NCBI RefSeq assembly: GCF_036287215.1
Contig: NZ_CP142860.1
Coordinates: 1 to 64,000 of the forward strand
Source of the DNA: Caproiciproducens sp. CPB-2
Lineage (GTDB): Bacteria > Bacillota > Clostridia > Oscillospirales > Acutalibacteraceae
Length of the DNA: 64,000 nt
Direction: 5' to 3'
Within the stretch, counting starts at the first letter, position 1. Each line of letters starts with the position of its first letter. The notes under the pieces were generated by a model that did no database searches, had not been told where the DNA came from, and saw only the letters and a program-made list of their open reading frames with translations. The position numbers and the translations under genes are program-made. This document shows, piece after piece, positions 11,850 through 20,714 of this stretch.

Positions 11850-11944
11850 GAGGGATAAGTCCTTCGTCGGACCTGCCGGTCGGCACGCGTCTACGGCGAT
11901 GTTCCCAGTAAGCTTACACGAAATCGTGAGCGAGGTGCTCCGAA

Positions 11945-12246
11945 ACTCCTTCTGTCGCGCCGGGCGCGGCACCTCCCTCAAAGAGGGAGGTAAGGGTTCT
12001 TCTAAGGCTCCCTCTTTGAGGGAGCAGGCAGGCGCAGCCTGACTGAGGGAGTTCGCTCTAAGCTTCCGTATCCCCCGTCAATGAAAACCATACAAGTCCC
12101 GTATTTCCTAAAGACACTTTGGGGATACCTTGGGGGTGCAGGGGGATTTTATGGAACCATCCCGCCGGGAATTAAAAATCCCCCTGCGCGTACTTTGCCT
12201 ACTTTCGTACAAGAACCGAAAGTAGGGGCCTGCCCGGCCTGAGGGC
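11945..12246. repeat. Mosaic intergenic repeat, copy A
   Basis: This fills most of the non-coding gap between the lipoprotein and nudF. Part 1 (11945-12052) contains the hairpin CTCCCTCTTTGAGGGAG and the block GGCGCAGCCTGACTGAGGGAG. Part 2 (12075-12246, 172 bp) runs from CCGTCAATGAAAACCAT to GGCCTGCCCGGCCTGAGGGC. Short flanks with CGCC/TACGGCGA (11881-11900 and 12254-12282) are inverted copies of each other. Part 2 recurs in full at 34187-34358 and in part, reversed, at 31901-31984. No coding sequence or transposase is present. Confidence 0.85.
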
Positions 12247-12412
12247 AGACCATGCGGTCGGCAAACGCCTACGGCGACTCTTTCAGAAAATATTTCAATA
12301 CTATTTGTTATATTAATTATAATCTATACTTAAAGCAAATAACCGTTTGTTTTACAGACGGAAAAGCATGGGTATATTCATGATCAGAATAATTGAGAAC
12401 AGGGAGAAAACG

Positions 12413-12958
12413 ATGGAATTCAACGAAAAAACCCTGAGCAGGAACGATATCTATGAAGGAAGAATCCTCAAATTTCACGTGGATAAGGTGGAGCTGATTA
12501 ACGGCAGAACCTCTACCCGGGAGTGCGTCGACCACCCGGGCGGGGTCAGCGTCGCCGTGCTGACGGAAAAGAACGAAATTCTGTTTGTGCGCCAGTTCCG
12601 TTATCCCTATAAAGAGGTCGTTCTGGAAACGCCGGCGGGCAAGCTGGAACCCGGCGAGGACCCGTTTGAGGCGATGAAGCGCGAGCAGCTTGAGGAAACC
12701 GGAACCACCGGCTCCCGCTATATCGACATGGGAAAGCTTTATCCCTCCCCCGGTTACTCCAACGAGATCATTTATCTGTACGCCTGCCGTCTGGAAACCT
12801 CCGGCAAGACGCAGTTTGACGAGGACGAGTTTCTGGAGACGGAAAAAATCCCGGTGGACGAAGCGGTGCGCATGGTGATGAACGGGGAAATCCCCGATTC
12901 TAAAACGCAGGTGCTGGTTTTAAAAACCGCGCGGCTTTTGAAGGACGGAAAAATCTGA
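12413..12958 (+). CDS. nudF: ADP-ribose pyrophosphatase, Nudix family
   Basis: The enzyme is expected to hydrolyse ADP-ribose to AMP and ribose 5-phosphate, clearing a reactive metabolite in the cytosol. The 181-residue protein has the Nudix box from GKLEPGEDPFEAMKREQ to LEETGT (about 82-104); glutamine replaces the usual aliphatic residue after RE. VRQFRYP and the LYPSPGYSNE loop are typical of NudF. The start is ATG 12413, behind AGGGAG at good spacing; frames opening further upstream lack such a site. An 84-residue membrane-protein gene follows 10 bases later. Confidence 0.88.
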   Translation: MEFNEKTLSRNDIYEGRILKFHVDKVELINGRTSTRECVDHPGGVSVAVLTEKNEILFVRQFRYPYKEVVLETPAGKLEPGEDPFEAMKREQLEETGTTGSRYIDMGKLYPSPGYSNEIIYLYACRLETSGKTQFDEDEFLETEKIPVDEAVRMVMNGEIPDSKTQVLVLKTARLLKDGKI

Positions 12959-12968
12959 GGGGTGCGCC

Positions 12969-13223
12969 ATGAAAAAGAAAAAAACCGCTGAGCTGAGCGA
13001 GCCGAAAAAACGTCTTATGATGTATCTGGGCCTTTGGGCCGCCTCCCTGTTTTTCGCCATCGAAAACCCACAGGGAAGCTGGCTGCCCATCGGCCTTGGG
13101 ATCGGGCTGATCGTGGCGTACGCGCCCGAAGCCCTGCGCCGGCTGAAAAGCAGGAGAAGCGGTGCGGAAGCCGGCGCCGCAAAGCCGGACGGGACAAAAA
13201 GCGAGGAAGAACAGGAAAAATGA
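12969..13223 (+). CDS. Small membrane protein, function unknown
   Basis: An 84-residue protein with a lysine-rich start, two short hydrophobic stretches (about 17-29 and 35-50) separated by ENPQGSW, and a charged C-terminal tail ending in EEEQEK. It starts 10 bases after nudF and ends just before an intrinsic terminator, so it is the last gene of that transcript. I do not recognise a family. Confidence 0.6.
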   Translation: MKKKKTAELSEPKKRLMMYLGLWAASLFFAIENPQGSWLPIGLGIGLIVAYAPEALRRLKSRRSGAEAGAAKPDGTKSEEEQEK

Positions 13224-13235
13224 ATTGCCGTCCGG

Positions 13236-13267
13236 GAGCTGCGGTCCCCGGGGCGGCTCTTTTCTTT
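13236..13267 (+). terminator. Intrinsic terminator after nudF operon
   Basis: GAGCTGC (13236-13242) pairs with GCGGCTC (13253-13259), with one G-U pair, around a GC-rich loop. TTTTCTTTT follows. It closes the nudF and small membrane protein transcript. Confidence 0.75.
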
Positions 13268-13381
13268 TATTTCCCGACTCTTTTCACATAGTCATCACAT
13301 AAAGTTTATAAAATAGAATGGAAACATTCAAAAAAAGTTTACATTCCCGCCGCGCCGAATTGCTACAATAAAATGGCGTTA

Positions 13382-13554
13382 CAGCGGGCTTTGTCCGCTG
13401 CAGATTGACGGCAAAGCCGCGCAGCCGCGAAATTGCAAAACCAGTTTGCTTTCTGCGCTGGCTGCTCTTGCAAATTTCGGTCACATACAGAGAGTTTGCT
13501 CCCTTATTTGCTGCGCTTGCCGCCTTGACTTGCACGATTTGTCGCAATCTGCAG
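13382..13554. repeat. Long nested inverted-repeat element
   Basis: The 387-base gap before the ABC operon holds a folded region. CAGCGG/CCGCTG makes a small hairpin at 13383-13400. A perfect 10-base outer pair, CTGCAGATTG (13398-13407) and CAATCTGCAG (13545-13554), encloses further imperfect complementary arms: GGCAAAGCCGCGCAGC against GCTGCGCTTGCCGCC, and CGAAATTGCAA against TTGCAAATTTCG. It could be a leader RNA structure or a non-autonomous mobile relic. No protein is encoded, and the AGGAGGG site of the next gene lies 45 bases beyond. Confidence 0.6.
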
Positions 13555-13610
13555 TTTGTCTACAACCTGCATCGGTCATGAAAATAATGGAAACATCAGG
13601 AGGGATCTGC

Positions 13611-14597
13611 ATGATTGAGGTGAAAAACCTCTCGAAGCGCTACGGTCAGAACGTCGCTTTGAACAACATCAGCTTCTTGGTCGAAGAAGGAACCGTCGTC
13701 GGTTTTTTGGGGCCGAACGGCGCGGGGAAGTCAACCACCATGAACATTATTACCGGCTATCTGTCGGCCAGCTCCGGCTCGGTCACGGTCGGCGGGTACA
13801 ACACGCTTGACAATCCCAACGAAGTGAAAAAGCTGATCGGCTATATGCCCGAAATGCCGCCGCTTTACCCGGATATGACGGTGAAGGAATATCTTGATTT
13901 CCTTTTTGACCTGAAAAAAGTCACGCTCCCGCGCGAAAAGCACATCAGGGAAATCTGTACGCTGGTGAAAATCAACGAGGTGTACCACCGCCTGATCAAC
14001 AACCTGAGCAAGGGCTACAAACAGCGCGTCGGTTTTGCGCAGGCGCTTTTGGGCAATCCCCCTGTTCTGATCTTGGACGAGCCCACCGTCGGGCTTGACC
14101 CCAAGCAGATTATCGAAATCCGCAACCTGATTCACAATCTGGGCAAAAAACACACGATTATTTTAAGCTCCCACATCCTGCCGGAAATCCAGGCGGTCTG
14201 CGAGCGCATCATCATTATCAATAAGGGAACGCTGGTCGCGGACGGCACGCCGGAAAGCCTTTCCCAAAGCCTGAGCGCCGACCATAAGCTGATCGTCCGG
14301 ATAGAGGGAAATGAGACCGACGTCAGAAACGCCCTGAAATCCGTCAAGTTTGTGGAAACCGTGCAGAGCTGCGGCGAAAAGGAGCCGGGCGTTTTCGAGT
14401 ACGAGGTAGAGGCCCGCGACGGCCGCGATGTGCGCAGGGAGCTTTTCCGGGCGGCCGCGGCGAAAAATTACCCGATTCTGTCCATGTCCAACACCGGGCT
14501 CTCGCTGGAGGACGTGTTCCTGCGCCTGACCAGCGCGGCCTATACGAAGGACGTCGCCGCCGCTGAAACGATAACGGAAGGAGAGGAAGAAGAATGA
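13611..14597 (+). CDS. ABC transporter ATP-binding protein (GldA-like)
   Basis: This cytosolic ATPase should power export or membrane remodelling together with the next three genes. The 328-residue protein has Walker A GPNGAGKST (about 37-45), signature LSKGYKQR, Walker B VLILDEPTVGLDP and a C-terminal extension typical of ABC-2 systems. The start is ATG 13611 behind AGGAGGGATCTGC; an open frame extends upstream into the inverted repeat but lacks a site. Its stop overlaps the permease start (ATGA at 14594-14597). Gene order matches GldA-GldF-GldG-type sets; the cargo is unknown. Confidence 0.88.
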   Translation: MIEVKNLSKRYGQNVALNNISFLVEEGTVVGFLGPNGAGKSTTMNIITGYLSASSGSVTVGGYNTLDNPNEVKKLIGYMPEMPPLYPDMTVKEYLDFLFDLKKVTLPREKHIREICTLVKINEVYHRLINNLSKGYKQRVGFAQALLGNPPVLILDEPTVGLDPKQIIEIRNLIHNLGKKHTIILSSHILPEIQAVCERIIIINKGTLVADGTPESLSQSLSADHKLIVRIEGNETDVRNALKSVKFVETVQSCGEKEPGVFEYEVEARDGRDVRRELFRAAAAKNYPILSMSNTGLSLEDVFLRLTSAAYTKDVAAAETITEGEEEE

Positions 14598-15298
14598 GAG
14601 CGATTACAAAACGGGAGCTGAAGGCGTATTTCACCTCTCCGATCGGCTATGTCTGCGTCGCCATGATTCTGGCGCTGTACGGATACTATTTTTTCCAGGT
14701 GCTGATGTTGCGTTCCTCCTCCTATATTTCCAGCGTATACGCCACCATGTTTATCTGGAGCATGATGATTATTCCGATCATCACCATGCGCAGCTTCAGT
14801 GAGGAAATGCGCAACCGCACCGATCAGGCGCTTCTGACCGCGCCGGTGGGCGTCACCTCCATTGTGTCGGGCAAATTTCTGGCCGCGCTGGCCGTGTATG
14901 CCATCGCCATGGTCGGCACCCTGATTCCCGTGGCCGTGATCGGGCTGTTTTCCGCGCCGGAATGGGCGTTGATTTTCGGGAACTTTTTCGGGTCCCTGCT
15001 GTACGGCGCGGCCATGATCTCCATCGGCATCTTTATTTCTTCGCTGACGCAAAGCCAGATCGTCGCCGCCATCGGCACGTTCGGCATTTCCATCCTTCTT
15101 CTGGTCGTGGACCAGCTTACCGGCCTTGTCAGCAATCCGGCCGCGGTCAAGCTGATCGGCTGGCTGTCCTTCAACACACGGTACCAGCCGTTTACCAAAG
15201 GAATTTTTGATCTTTCAAGCATTGTCTTTTTCCTCAGCGTGATCGCGGTCTTTATTTTCCTGACCGCCCGCAAGCTTGAAAGCAGAAGATGGAGCTAA
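14594..15298 (+). CDS. ABC-2 type permease (GldF-like)
   Basis: This 234-residue membrane protein begins MRAITKRELKAYFTSPIGYV, the usual ABC-2 start with a cytosolic RELK segment. Six hydrophobic helices are visible, with EEMRNRTDQALLTAPV between helices 2 and 3 as in ABC-2 permeases. The ATGA overlap with the ATPase gene and the close GldG-like partner downstream mark it as the membrane channel of this transporter. The substrate cannot be read from the sequence. Confidence 0.88.
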   Translation: MRAITKRELKAYFTSPIGYVCVAMILALYGYYFFQVLMLRSSSYISSVYATMFIWSMMIIPIITMRSFSEEMRNRTDQALLTAPVGVTSIVSGKFLAALAVYAIAMVGTLIPVAVIGLFSAPEWALIFGNFFGSLLYGAAMISIGIFISSLTQSQIVAAIGTFGISILLLVVDQLTGLVSNPAAVKLIGWLSFNTRYQPFTKGIFDLSSIVFFLSVIAVFIFLTARKLESRRWS

Positions 15299-15311
15299 GG
15301 GGGGTATGAAA

Positions 15312-16991
15312 ATGAACAGGGATAACAATCACGAAACAGAAAAGACCACTCCGGAAACCGAAGCCGCCGAAGAGGCCGCGGCGGAACAGACGGAGCCTGC
15401 CGCCGGGGAACCCGCCGGAAAGGAAAAAGCCGGGAATTTTTCGGAAGAGAACATTGGCCCCGAAACGGAAGAGCCGGAAGAAAAGAAGAAAAAAGGCAGA
15501 TTGACTGAAAAGGTCGGCGCGTACACGAAAAGCACAAAATTCCGCCGCGGCGGAATTTCCACCGCATTTACCGCCGGGTTCCTGGTCGTCGTCATTCTCA
15601 TCAATGTGATCGTAAGCGTGCTGGCGCAGCGGTACCCGTCCATGAATCTGGACCTGACAAAAAATAAAGTGAATACCCTCTCCGCTCAGGCGGCGGAAAT
15701 CGTCTCCAAGGTGAACGTGCCGACCACCATCTATATTATGGCGACACAGGCGCAGACAAAGGGGGACCAGCTTCTGTCGGAATTCGGCATCAAGTACAGC
15801 CAGGTCGGGGAGCTCGCCGAAAAAATCGCCGAGAAAAATACCAATATCAAGGTGGAGTATATGGACCTTGATAAGAATCCGACCTTCGCAAGCACCTATA
15901 AAAACGACAATCTGACCGCGGGCGACGTGCTGGTAAAGACGGAAAAGCGTTACCGCGTGCTCGCCTACACCGACCTGTTCAACGTGCAGTACGGCGCGGA
16001 CGGCGTGTCGACGGAAACCTATTCCATGGTGGACAGCGCGCTTGCTTCCGCCCTCAACTCCGTGATTGCGGACACCGTCGCGATCGCCTCGTTCGACACG
16101 GGCCACAGCGAGCAGATGGAAACGGCCACCTATCAAAAGCTGCTGGAAAACAACAGCTTTGAAACGAAGGATTTCAACCTGCTGACGGACGCGATTCCCG
16201 ACAATACCCGTCTGGTGGTTCTGGGCTGCCCCGCCACCGACTATACCGACGCGGAGCTGAAAAAGCTGGATACCTTCCTGAGCAGCGCCGCAATCCCGGG
16301 CGACCGTTCCCTGCTGATTACCTTCCATCCCAGCCAGCAGGCCATGCCGAAGCTCGCCGCTTTCCTGAAGGAATGGGGCATCGAGGTGCCTCAGGCCGTG
16401 GTTGTGGAAAGCGACCAGAGCAAATACTATACCGACGACCCAAGCTATATTCTTTCCACCGTGCAGACGGGTCTGAGCCTGGGCGGACAGTCGGATTACG
16501 GTTACTTTACCACCCCGCAGTCCAACCCGGTCAACATTCTGTTTGAGACCAGGGGGACCAAAACGACTTACTCGCTGGCGAAGTCCAACGATTCCTGCTA
16601 TTTAGTGGACAACAATACCAAGGCGGACGATACTCCGCAGAAAACCGCATATAATACGGCGGTGCTTTCACAGGATAAGGTGCAGGCCGGGGCGAAGGAA
16701 TACAAGGCGAATGTGATCGCGCTGGGCAGCACCGCCATGTTTGCCGGGGAGATCCTGGGCGCAAGCACCTTTGGCAACGCGAAATACGTAGTCGACCTTT
16801 CCCGCTACGCGACCGGCACCACCAATTCCGCCACCGCCATTACGCAAACCTCCGTACAGACCAATGTTTCCGATATTACCCTGAGCGCCGAAATGAGCGT
16901 CCTGCTCGGCATCGGCGTGTTTACCCTGCTGATCCCATTGCTCGTAGCCATTGCCGGCGTTTGTGTGTACCGCAAGAGGAGGCGCCTGTAA
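15312..16991 (+). CDS. GldG-like ABC transporter auxiliary protein
   Basis: A 559-residue protein with a long acidic, Glu/Ala-rich cytosolic N-tail (about 1-75), a transmembrane helix (about 88-108), a large extracellular domain and a C-terminal helix ending in RKRRRL. Sequence such as LDLTKNKVNTLSAQAAEIV and the pattern following it match the GldG/ABC-type auxiliary domain. The start is ATG 15312, because AAGGGGGG at 15297-15304 gives about 7 bases of spacing; ATG 15306 is too close. The acidic tail is longer than I would expect for the family. Confidence 0.8.
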   Translation: MNRDNNHETEKTTPETEAAEEAAAEQTEPAAGEPAGKEKAGNFSEENIGPETEEPEEKKKKGRLTEKVGAYTKSTKFRRGGISTAFTAGFLVVVILINVIVSVLAQRYPSMNLDLTKNKVNTLSAQAAEIVSKVNVPTTIYIMATQAQTKGDQLLSEFGIKYSQVGELAEKIAEKNTNIKVEYMDLDKNPTFASTYKNDNLTAGDVLVKTEKRYRVLAYTDLFNVQYGADGVSTETYSMVDSALASALNSVIADTVAIASFDTGHSEQMETATYQKLLENNSFETKDFNLLTDAIPDNTRLVVLGCPATDYTDAELKKLDTFLSSAAIPGDRSLLITFHPSQQAMPKLAAFLKEWGIEVPQAVVVESDQSKYYTDDPSYILSTVQTGLSLGGQSDYGYFTTPQSNPVNILFETRGTKTTYSLAKSNDSCYLVDNNTKADDTPQKTAYNTAVLSQDKVQAGAKEYKANVIALGSTAMFAGEILGASTFGNAKYVVDLSRYATGTTNSATAITQTSVQTNVSDITLSAEMSVLLGIGVFTLLIPLLVAIAGVCVYRKRRRL

Positions 16992-16992
16992 G

Positions 16993-18435
16993 ATGAAAAC
17001 CAGCACAAGAAATCTGGCAATTGTCGCCGGCTGTATCGTGGTGCTCGGCGGAGTGGCCGCCGTCCTGCTGACGACGGGGGATAAACAGGAGACCGCTTCT
17101 TCCGGGACTTCCGCTTCGACCATCGAGCTTGTCTCCAAAACGAGCCAGGATATCGTTTCCATGTCCGTAAAAAATAAAAAGGGCGGCTATACGCTCGTCC
17201 CGGTTGAAAAATCGGAGACCGCTTCCGCCGCTTCTTCCGCCGCCTCCGGCACCGCGGCGGAAATCACCTATCTGGTCAAAGAGCTCGGCGGCGTGCCGAT
17301 CAACAACACCGCCGCCTCTCAGGTTGTTCAGAACGGGTTCAGCCTTGTCGCCACTAAAAATCTGGGGATTGTCAGCGACCTGGGCGAATTCGGGCTGAAG
17401 GACCCCCAGGCAACCGTGGAAGTCGTTTTCAAGGATGGAAGCACCTATAATTATAAAATCGGGAATCCCTCCGCCACGGACAGCAGCGCGTACTATATGT
17501 GCGGCGAAAATTCCGACAATGTGTATATCGTCAGCATTGACGGCGGGATTCTGGAAAGCAGGATCTATTTCGTCAGTAAGACCGTGATGGCGGTTACCAG
17601 CAGCAGCGGCGTGAACGATTTTACAAAAATAACGCTGAGCGGCACGAATTTTCCGCAGCCCATCACCGTGGAAAAGAGCGGGACGGAGAGCGTGATTACC
17701 TCCCCGGTCAGCGCGCCCACGGACACCGAAAAGCTCAGCGCGGTCGAGTCGGCGCTGACGGACCTGACCGCGGACTCCGTCGAGGCCGTAAATCCCGACG
17801 CCGCGGCGCTGAAAAGCTACGAGCTTGACAAACCCTTCGCGATTGCCGATTTTACGGTAAACAAGGAAAGCTATCGGCTTCTGGTCGGCGCAAAGAAGGA
17901 TTCCTCCTATTATGTAAAGCTCGACAAGGTGGACGCCGTGTATCTGGTCAAGGCGGAAAATCTTGACGCGTGGGTCAGCGCGAACGCGTTCGCGCTCCGC
18001 AGCAAGGACATCCTCAAGCCCGACATCACAGCGGTAAAATCGCTTTCCGTAACGGCTGGCGGCACGGTCCTGACCTTTGCCGTCGCCAGAACCAAGGATG
18101 AAACCAAATCCACCCAGGATAAAACCGAATACACCTATGCGGTCACCGGAACCGGCGGGAAAAAGCTGAACTATGAGAAAAACTATACCGCGTATTTCCA
18201 GCAGGCCACGGGAATCCAGCTTCTGGAAGCGGCGGACGCTGCGCCAGCCGGCACTCCGGAACTGAAGCTGGAATATACCTATTTTGACAAAAGCGGGACG
18301 GACACGGCCGCGTTTTACAAGACCGGAGACCGGCTTTACACCGCGGTGGTGAACGGCGCGGTGTACGGGATCGTAACGCAGGACGACGTTCAGAAGATCC
18401 TGACCGGCGCGAAAACGCTGCAGGACGAAGAATGA
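16993..18435 (+). CDS. DUF4340 domain-containing membrane-anchored protein
   Basis: A 480-residue protein with one N-terminal membrane helix (about 9-27), a Ser/Ala-rich linker near 70-80 and an extracellular region of repeated beta-rich DUF4340 units. DUF4340 proteins regularly follow GldG in ABC clusters and probably form an extracellular part of the complex. ATG 16993 lies two bases after the GldG-like stop. It is the last gene of the operon and is followed by terminator hairpins. No catalytic motif is seen. Confidence 0.78.
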   Translation: MKTSTRNLAIVAGCIVVLGGVAAVLLTTGDKQETASSGTSASTIELVSKTSQDIVSMSVKNKKGGYTLVPVEKSETASAASSAASGTAAEITYLVKELGGVPINNTAASQVVQNGFSLVATKNLGIVSDLGEFGLKDPQATVEVVFKDGSTYNYKIGNPSATDSSAYYMCGENSDNVYIVSIDGGILESRIYFVSKTVMAVTSSSGVNDFTKITLSGTNFPQPITVEKSGTESVITSPVSAPTDTEKLSAVESALTDLTADSVEAVNPDAAALKSYELDKPFAIADFTVNKESYRLLVGAKKDSSYYVKLDKVDAVYLVKAENLDAWVSANAFALRSKDILKPDITAVKSLSVTAGGTVLTFAVARTKDETKSTQDKTEYTYAVTGTGGKKLNYEKNYTAYFQQATGIQLLEAADAAPAGTPELKLEYTYFDKSGTDTAAFYKTGDRLYTAVVNGAVYGIVTQDDVQKILTGAKTLQDEE

Positions 18436-18498
18436 CGGATACAGAAAGAGGCTTCTCCTCTTTTTGGCCCCCTCTCTGAGGGAGTTTTTAGATATTTT

Positions 18499-18525
18499 AA
18501 GGCGGGGAGCCATGCTCCCCGCCTT
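18499..18525. terminator. Bidirectional terminator between convergent operons
   Basis: AAGGCGGGGAGC and GCTCCCCGCCTT form a perfect 12-base stem with a three-base loop, with A and T runs on both sides. It lies between the + strand ABC operon and the - strand pilus operon and can stop both. A second small hairpin, CCCTCTCTGAGGG at about 18470-18482 with a T-run, lies upstream. Confidence 0.85.
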
Positions 18526-18526
18526 A

Positions 18527-19609
18527 TTAATTGTCCAGCTTCTTTTTTAAGGTCTCCGGGTTCGCGGCGTAGATCAGCGCGTTTTCCCGGGAGATTTTTC
18601 TTTCCCGGTAAAGCCGGAGTAAGTCCAGATCCATGGCCACCATGCCCTCGCTGCCGGACGAATAAATAGTGTTGTCGATCTGATGCACCTTGGATTCGCG
18701 GATCAGGTTGCGGATGGCCGGATTGACCAGCATGATCTCAAACGCGGGGATCAGCCCGCCGTCCATCGTGGGAATCAGCTGCTGGGAAACCACCGCCTGC
18801 AGCACCATGGAAAGCTGCACGCGGATCTGCTGCTGCTGGTTGGACGGGAACACGTCGATGATCCGGTCGATGGTGTTGGCCGCACCCACCGTGTGCAGGG
18901 TGGAAAGCACCAGCTGGCCGGTTTCCGCCGCGGTCATCGCGGTGGTGATCGTTTCATAGTCGCGCATTTCCCCCAGCAGAATAACGTCGGGCGCCTGCCG
19001 CAGGGCGGCGCGCAGCGCCCGCACATAGCTCCGGGTGTCGTGGGCGAGCTCGCGCTGGCTCACGATGCTTTTATCGTGGCGGTGCAGGTATTCGATCGGG
19101 TCTTCTATGGTGATGATGTGGCTGTTTCGCGTATGGTTGATCTTATCGATTATACACGCAAGCGTGGTGGATTTTCCGCTGCCCGCCGAGCCGGTAATCA
19201 GCACAAGGCCTTTTTTGATTTTGTTTAAATCGATCACCGTATCGGGAATGTGCAGGACCTTGGGATCGGGCAGCCGGAAAGCGACCACCCTCAGCACCGC
19301 GGCCATGGACCCCCGCTGCAGATAGGTGTTGCAGCGGAAGCGGCACAGCCCTTCTATCGAAAAGGAAAAATCGTCGTCGCCGCTTCTCAGAAACGGCTGG
19401 ATGTCCCGGCCGCTGCCGAGCGAATAGATTTCCTCAATGCATTTTCTCGTATCCTCCGGCTTCAGCCGGTAGGAGTTAAGGCCGTCGATGCCCACCGGAT
19501 GGATGCGGTCGCTCGTCTTAAAGGAAAGGGGGCAGCCCGATATGATAAAAATATCCGATACGTTCTCCTCCACGGCCCTTTTCAGGATTTTAATAATATC
19601 AAATTCCAT
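18527..19609 (-). CDS. pilT: Type IV pilus twitching ATPase PilT
   Basis: PilT is the hexameric ATPase that drives pilus retraction at the inner face of the membrane. The 360-residue protein has Walker A GSAGSGKSTT (about 140-149), an Asp box IITIEDPIEYLH, Walker B ILLGEMRD, a His box LSTLHTVGA and the AIRNLIRE motif near 305 that is required for retraction in classical PilT. It is the last gene of the - strand pilus operon. No extension ATPase (PilB/GspE) is present anywhere in the cluster, which is odd. Family assignment is firm. Confidence 0.93.
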   Translation of the reverse strand: MEFDIIKILKRAVEENVSDIFIISGCPLSFKTSDRIHPVGIDGLNSYRLKPEDTRKCIEEIYSLGSGRDIQPFLRSGDDDFSFSIEGLCRFRCNTYLQRGSMAAVLRVVAFRLPDPKVLHIPDTVIDLNKIKKGLVLITGSAGSGKSTTLACIIDKINHTRNSHIITIEDPIEYLHRHDKSIVSQRELAHDTRSYVRALRAALRQAPDVILLGEMRDYETITTAMTAAETGQLVLSTLHTVGAANTIDRIIDVFPSNQQQQIRVQLSMVLQAVVSQQLIPTMDGGLIPAFEIMLVNPAIRNLIRESKVHQIDNTIYSSGSEGMVAMDLDLLRLYRERKISRENALIYAANPETLKKKLDN

Positions 19610-19627
19610 GCAATCACTCCGTTGCGC

Positions 19628-20245
19628 TTATTGGGCGCTGTTGCCCTGCCAAAGCTCCAGCGTATCGCCGCCGCCGCTTTCAAGCGCCTGGGGCGTCAGT
19701 TTTCTTTCCGTAATCCGGTACCGCTCCGCGTCGTCAAAGGCGCCGACGGCCAGCCGCGTTTCGATCTGCCTGCCCGCGCCCGCGCCGGCCAGAAAGCGAA
19801 CGTTCAGCGAATCCCCGTCGGAAGGCTCCACCGTGACCCCGTCAAGGCGGGTGAGCAGCATCTGGGCAAAGCTGCGGTAACAAACGGCCTTTTTCTGCTC
19901 CGCAGACGCGTTGCCTGCCAGAATTTCCGTTACTGATCGTAATTCAGAACGACTTTTATACTGATTGTATTCACTTAACTGCGTAAGGGAGATTCCGTCC
20001 GCGGCCTTCGCGGCGTCCTCCCTTGCGCTCAGAAGCGCTTCGTCTATTTTCTGGAGCTTCTGCTCCGCAATAGCGGTTGCGGCGTAGTAGTTTTCAACCG
20101 TTTCCGCGTTTTTGGTGGAAATCTTGTTGTCCGCGTTCGCGGTCACGTAGGAAAGGACGCCAAAGGTGGTCAGGCAGAGCACGACAAAAATCATCAGGAT
20201 GGAGGACGCGCCCACACCCAGATGAAAATTTCCTTTTCTTCTCAC
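19628..20245 (-). CDS. Pilus-cluster membrane protein, PilX/pilin-like
   Basis: A 205-residue protein with a short basic start, one membrane helix (about 13-35) and an extended extracellular region with a helical stretch (about 42-75). It begins with GTG behind GAGGAGG. Size and layout match minor pilus assembly proteins. No clear Gly-Phe-Thr-Leu-x-Glu prepilin site is visible: the sequence before the helix is KGNFHLGVG. It sits directly upstream of pilT in the operon. The role as a minor pilin is inferred from neighbours. Confidence 0.6.
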   Translation of the reverse strand: MRRKGNFHLGVGASSILMIFVVLCLTTFGVLSYVTANADNKISTKNAETVENYYAATAIAEQKLQKIDEALLSAREDAAKAADGISLTQLSEYNQYKSRSELRSVTEILAGNASAEQKKAVCYRSFAQMLLTRLDGVTVEPSDGDSLNVRFLAGAGAGRQIETRLAVGAFDDAERYRITERKLTPQALESGGGDTLELWQGNSAQ

Positions 20246-20257
20246 ACGGGCACCTCC

Positions 20258-20701
20258 TCAGCTTTCGGGCAGATATTTTGCGGAGCTCAGCGAATAAATA
20301 CGGTTGTCGCCGCCGTTCTGGCGGCGGCTGACGGAAACGCTCACGCTGACCATGGTCCCTCCGCCGGAGGGCGTTTTTTTCAGGGTGACGTCGGCAACGT
20401 AGCGCGGGTCGGTATCCGTCTGCTTCCAGTCGCGGTCGTAAAGGATGCGGTAGCTTCCGCCGTTTTCCTGCTTTGCGGTTTTCAGCGCCTCGGGCAGCTG
20501 ATCGGGCGAAGAGAGGGAACGGACCTGCTCCGCGATATTTTCCGCCTGAATCACCGCGACGCTCAGGTCGCTGCTCTGCCGCGCGCGGTTGTCGGCCTGC
20601 ACAAAAAGCTGCAGGGTGACCGTGACGGAAACGGCGAAAAACAGGATGACCAGAATGATCTCCACAAAAAAGCTGTTGACCTGTACCGCGTTCCGTTTCA
20701 T
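20258..20701 (-). CDS. Pilin-like protein with atypical leader
   Basis: A 147-residue protein starting MKRNAVQVNSFFVEIILVIL. The FFVE followed by a long hydrophobic helix resembles the mature start of type IV pilins, where Glu lies at position 5. However, Asn rather than Gly occupies the cleavage position. The rest is a small soluble domain with beta-rich repeats (DVTLKKT, VSVSVSV). It lies 12 bases from the next operon gene. A pilin-like structural part is the best reading. Confidence 0.6.
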   Translation of the reverse strand: MKRNAVQVNSFFVEIILVILFFAVSVTVTLQLFVQADNRARQSSDLSVAVIQAENIAEQVRSLSSPDQLPEALKTAKQENGGSYRILYDRDWKQTDTDPRYVADVTLKKTPSGGGTMVSVSVSVSRRQNGGDNRIYSLSSAKYLPES

Positions 20702-20714
20702 TCCATCACCTGCT

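Noticed and set aside
11945..12246. Insertion sequence
   Set aside because: No transposase frame and no target duplications can be seen, so it is listed as a repeat only.
13337..13368. TTTACA...TACAAT as promoter of the ABC operon
   Set aside because: The spacer is about 20 bases, too long for a normal sigma-A promoter.
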